Of a DNA stretch of 7,521 nucleotides, positions 5,885 through 7,521 are shown one piece after another. Below the pieces are notes generated by a model. It had not been told where the DNA came from. It did no database searches and saw only the letters and a program-made list of their open reading frames with translations. Every line of letters begins with the position of its first letter. The stretch's first letter is position 1. This DNA is from Desulfobacteraceae bacterium. Its GTDB lineage: Bacteria; Desulfobacterota; Desulfobacteria; Desulfobacterales; SURF-7. A program made the position numbers and the translations under genes. The stretch covers positions 1 to 7,521 of the forward strand of contig JAUXCK010000125.1 of assembly GCA_030618925.1 (NCBI GenBank), in the 5' to 3' direction.

Positions 5885-5916
5885 CGTATAAAGTCGCCAG
5901 GATGAAATCCGGCGAA

Positions 5917-5938
5917 ATCAGGTGATGTATTACCTGAT
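5917..5938. repeat. Small inverted repeat in the groEL 3' region
   Basis: ATCAGGT at 5917-5923 and ACCTGAT at 5932-5938 form a perfect 7-bp inverted repeat with an 8-base spacer, about 25 bases after the groEL stop. No T-tract follows. The nine bases TCAGGTGAT at 5918-5926 recur at 5824-5832, inside the spacer of the candidate tolQ promoter. This could be a protein-binding half-site or chance. Confidence 0.4.
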
Positions 5939-5963
5939 AAAACAGCTAAGCGATAACCGGGCT

Positions 5964-7521
5964 TTACATCATTCCGCCCATTCCGCCCATTCCACCCATT
6001 CCGCCTCCTGGCGGCATTGCAGGCATGGCTGATGCTGCTTCCTCCGGCTTTTCAGCGATCATGGCCTCAGTCGTAATCATCAGGCCTGCCACGCTGCCGG
6101 CATTCTGAAGGGCATGCCGGACAACTTTTGTCGGATCCATCACACCGGCTGCAATCAAATCTTCAAATTTATCAGTCGCGGCATTGTATCCAAATGGACC
6201 CTTACCGGCTTTAACCTTATCGATAACAACAGATCCTTCAACCCCGGCATTGTTGGCAATCTGACGAAGCGGTTCTTCCATTGCGCGCATCACAACCTTC
6301 ACACCCAATTTTTCCTCGGCCTTTATTCTGATACCGGCCAGGCAGTCGATACAACGAACAAGCGCCACGCCGCCACCGGCCACAATCCCTTCTTCAACTG
6401 CTGCACGGGTCGCGTTCAGGGCATCTTCAACGCGGGCTTTCTTTTCCTTCATTTCGGTCTCGGTTGCTGCACCGACATTAATCACTGCAACCCCGCCGAT
6501 CAGCTTGGCAAGCCGTTCCTGGAGTTTTTCACGGTCATAATCTGAACTGGTCTCATCAATCTGAGCCCGAATCTGCTTGACCCGACCTTCGAGATCACTT
6601 CTTTTGCCGGCGCCGTCAACGATGGTGGTATTGTCCTTGTCAATTGAAATGCGTTTGGCACTGCCAAGGTCATTCAGGGTAATATTTTCGAGCTTAATCC
6701 CTATATCTTCAGATACCACCTGGCCGCCGGTCAAAATTGCGACATCTTCGAGCATGGATTTTCTTCGGTCGCCGAATCCGGGCGCCTTGACAGCCGCCAC
6801 ATTGAGGGTCCCTCTCAGCTTATTGACCACAAGCGTTGCAAGGGCTTCTCCATCAACATCTTCTGCGATAATGACAAGGGGTTTACCCATTTTGGCAACC
6901 TGTTCCAGAATCGGAAGCAGGTCTTTCATGTTGCTGACCTTTTTTTCATTGATGAGAATGACCGGATCTTCCAGAGATACGACCATTTTCTCAGCGTCTG
7001 TGACAAAATACGGAGAAAGATAGCCGCGATCAAACTGCATGCCTTCCACCACATCAAGGGTGGTCTCCATGGATTTTGCTTCCTCGACAGTGATCACCCC
7101 TTCCTTGCCCACTTTGTTCATGGCTTCGGCAATAATGTTGCCTATTGTTTCATCACTGTTGGCGGAAATCGTACCGACCTGGGCGATTTCACGCTGGTCT
7201 TTGGTCGGTTTGCTCATCTTAGCCAGTTCTTTGACGACGGTTTCCACTGCCTTGTCAATGCCCCGTTTGATTGACATGGGATTGTTCCCGGCCACCACAA
7301 GCTTTTGTCCCTCTTCATAAATGGTTCTTGCAAGAACAGTTGCCGTTGTCGTACCGTCACCGGCCATGTCACTTGTCTTGCTTGCCACTTCCTTGACCAT
7401 CTGGGCGCCCATGTTTTCAAACTTGTCTTCCAGGTCAATTTCCTTTGCGACCGTCACACCGTCTTTGGTAACCGTGGGAGAACCCCAGGATTTATCAAGA
7501 ACAACATTTCTTCCTTTGGGG
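5964..7521 (-). CDS. groEL: Chaperonin GroEL (Hsp60), N-terminus outside the window
   Basis: GroEL forms the double-ring ATP-driven folding chamber that works with GroES in the cytoplasm. The frame enters at the window edge, with the first whole codon at 7520 reading PKGRNVVLDKS. This aligns to E. coli P33, so about 32 residues are missing and 518 are visible. TKDGV contains the Asp equivalent to D52; GDGTTTAT contains the D87 nucleotide-site Asp; KARVEDALNATRAAVEEG contains the D398 catalytic Asp; AGGGVAL follows. The apical domain has VKAPGFGDRRKSMLEDVA. The C-terminus is PPGGG with four GGM units and a final Met. A GTG codon at 7457 is internal (Val of KDGVTV), not the start. Trp replaces the Phe found at E. 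coli residue 44 (DKSWGSPT). groES is expected upstream but cannot be seen. A terminator follows at 5849-5884. Confidence 0.98.
   Translation of the reverse strand, partial: PKGRNVVLDKSWGSPTVTKDGVTVAKEIDLEDKFENMGAQMVKEVASKTSDMAGDGTTTATVLARTIYEEGQKLVVAGNNPMSIKRGIDKAVETVVKELAKMSKPTKDQREIAQVGTISANSDETIGNIIAEAMNKVGKEGVITVEEAKSMETTLDVVEGMQFDRGYLSPYFVTDAEKMVVSLEDPVILINEKKVSNMKDLLPILEQVAKMGKPLVIIAEDVDGEALATLVVNKLRGTLNVAAVKAPGFGDRRKSMLEDVAILTGGQVVSEDIGIKLENITLNDLGSAKRISIDKDNTTIVDGAGKRSDLEGRVKQIRAQIDETSSDYDREKLQERLAKLIGGVAVINVGAATETEMKEKKARVEDALNATRAAVEEGIVAGGGVALVRCIDCLAGIRIKAEEKLGVKVVMRAMEEPLRQIANNAGVEGSVVIDKVKAGKGPFGYNAATDKFEDLIAAGVMDPTKVVRHALQNAGSVAGLMITTEAMIAEKPEEAASAMPAMPPGGGMGGMGGMGGMM
5970..6005 (-). 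repeat. Four tandem 9-base units encoding the GroEL GGM tail
   Basis: Four copies of CATTCCGCC (plus strand; the third copy has A for G) run from 5970 to 6005 and encode GGM four times at the GroEL C-terminus. This disordered tail is a normal feature of GroEL and projects into the folding cavity. A near-identical 9-base unit makes copy-number change by slippage easy. Confidence 0.9.

Noticed and set aside
1..7521. CRISPR arrays, tRNA or rRNA genes, transposases, phage genes or a defence system
   Set aside because: Nothing in either strand supports these. The only repeats are short intergenic palindromes and the GGM codons of groEL, and all genes belong to known housekeeping families.

Overview
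The window holds a conserved housekeeping stretch of a Gram-negative bacterium, with every gene read on the minus strand. In transcription order (high to low coordinates) it contains: the C-terminal part of groEL; a bidirectional terminator and a promoter; the complete tolQ-tolR-tolA-tolB-pal-cpoB cell-envelope cluster; a short spacer carrying palindromic repeats; ruvC; and the first nine codons of ruvA, cut off by the window edge. A complete Tol-Pal system and two lipoprotein signals imply an outer membrane. The protein style (short TonB-like TolA, lipoprotein CpoB, TolQ with a longer cytoplasmic loop, RuvC with a D-E-H-D active site) fits the former Deltaproteobacteria, perhaps a Desulfobacterales-type sulfate reducer. 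That placement is inference from memory, not from a search.

Layout. At 5964-7520 groEL lacks only about 32 N-terminal residues and ends in the usual GGM tail. At 5849-5884 a strong hairpin with T-tracts on both sides ends groEL transcription. Immediately beyond it a TTGACA box with 17-bp spacing to TACCCT is the best candidate promoter for the tol operon. From 5688 down to 2340 the genes tolQ, tolR, tolA and tolB are packed tightly (a 4-base overlap, then gaps of 25 and 37 bases). pal follows 29 bases after tolB. A 177-base gap with two clear inverted repeats then separates pal from cpoB. A 179-base spacer with several GTTGGGTT-type palindromes separates cpoB from ruvC, and ruvA starts 33 bases after ruvC.

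How the genes work together. TolQ and TolR form the inner-membrane proton-driven motor. TolA carries force across the periplasm, TolB and the lipoprotein Pal form the outer-membrane/peptidoglycan end, and CpoB links the machine to cell-wall synthesis during division. RuvC and RuvA belong to Holliday-junction resolution and are probably a separate unit. GroEL is the general chaperonin.

I found no sign of a new biological system, mobile element, CRISPR array, tRNA or rRNA. The points worth a second look are regulatory: a possible 19-codon leader ORF whose stop overlaps the tolQ start, a structured pal-cpoB spacer, and mutually exclusive hairpins upstream of ruvC. No stretch longer than 300 bases lacks a gene.
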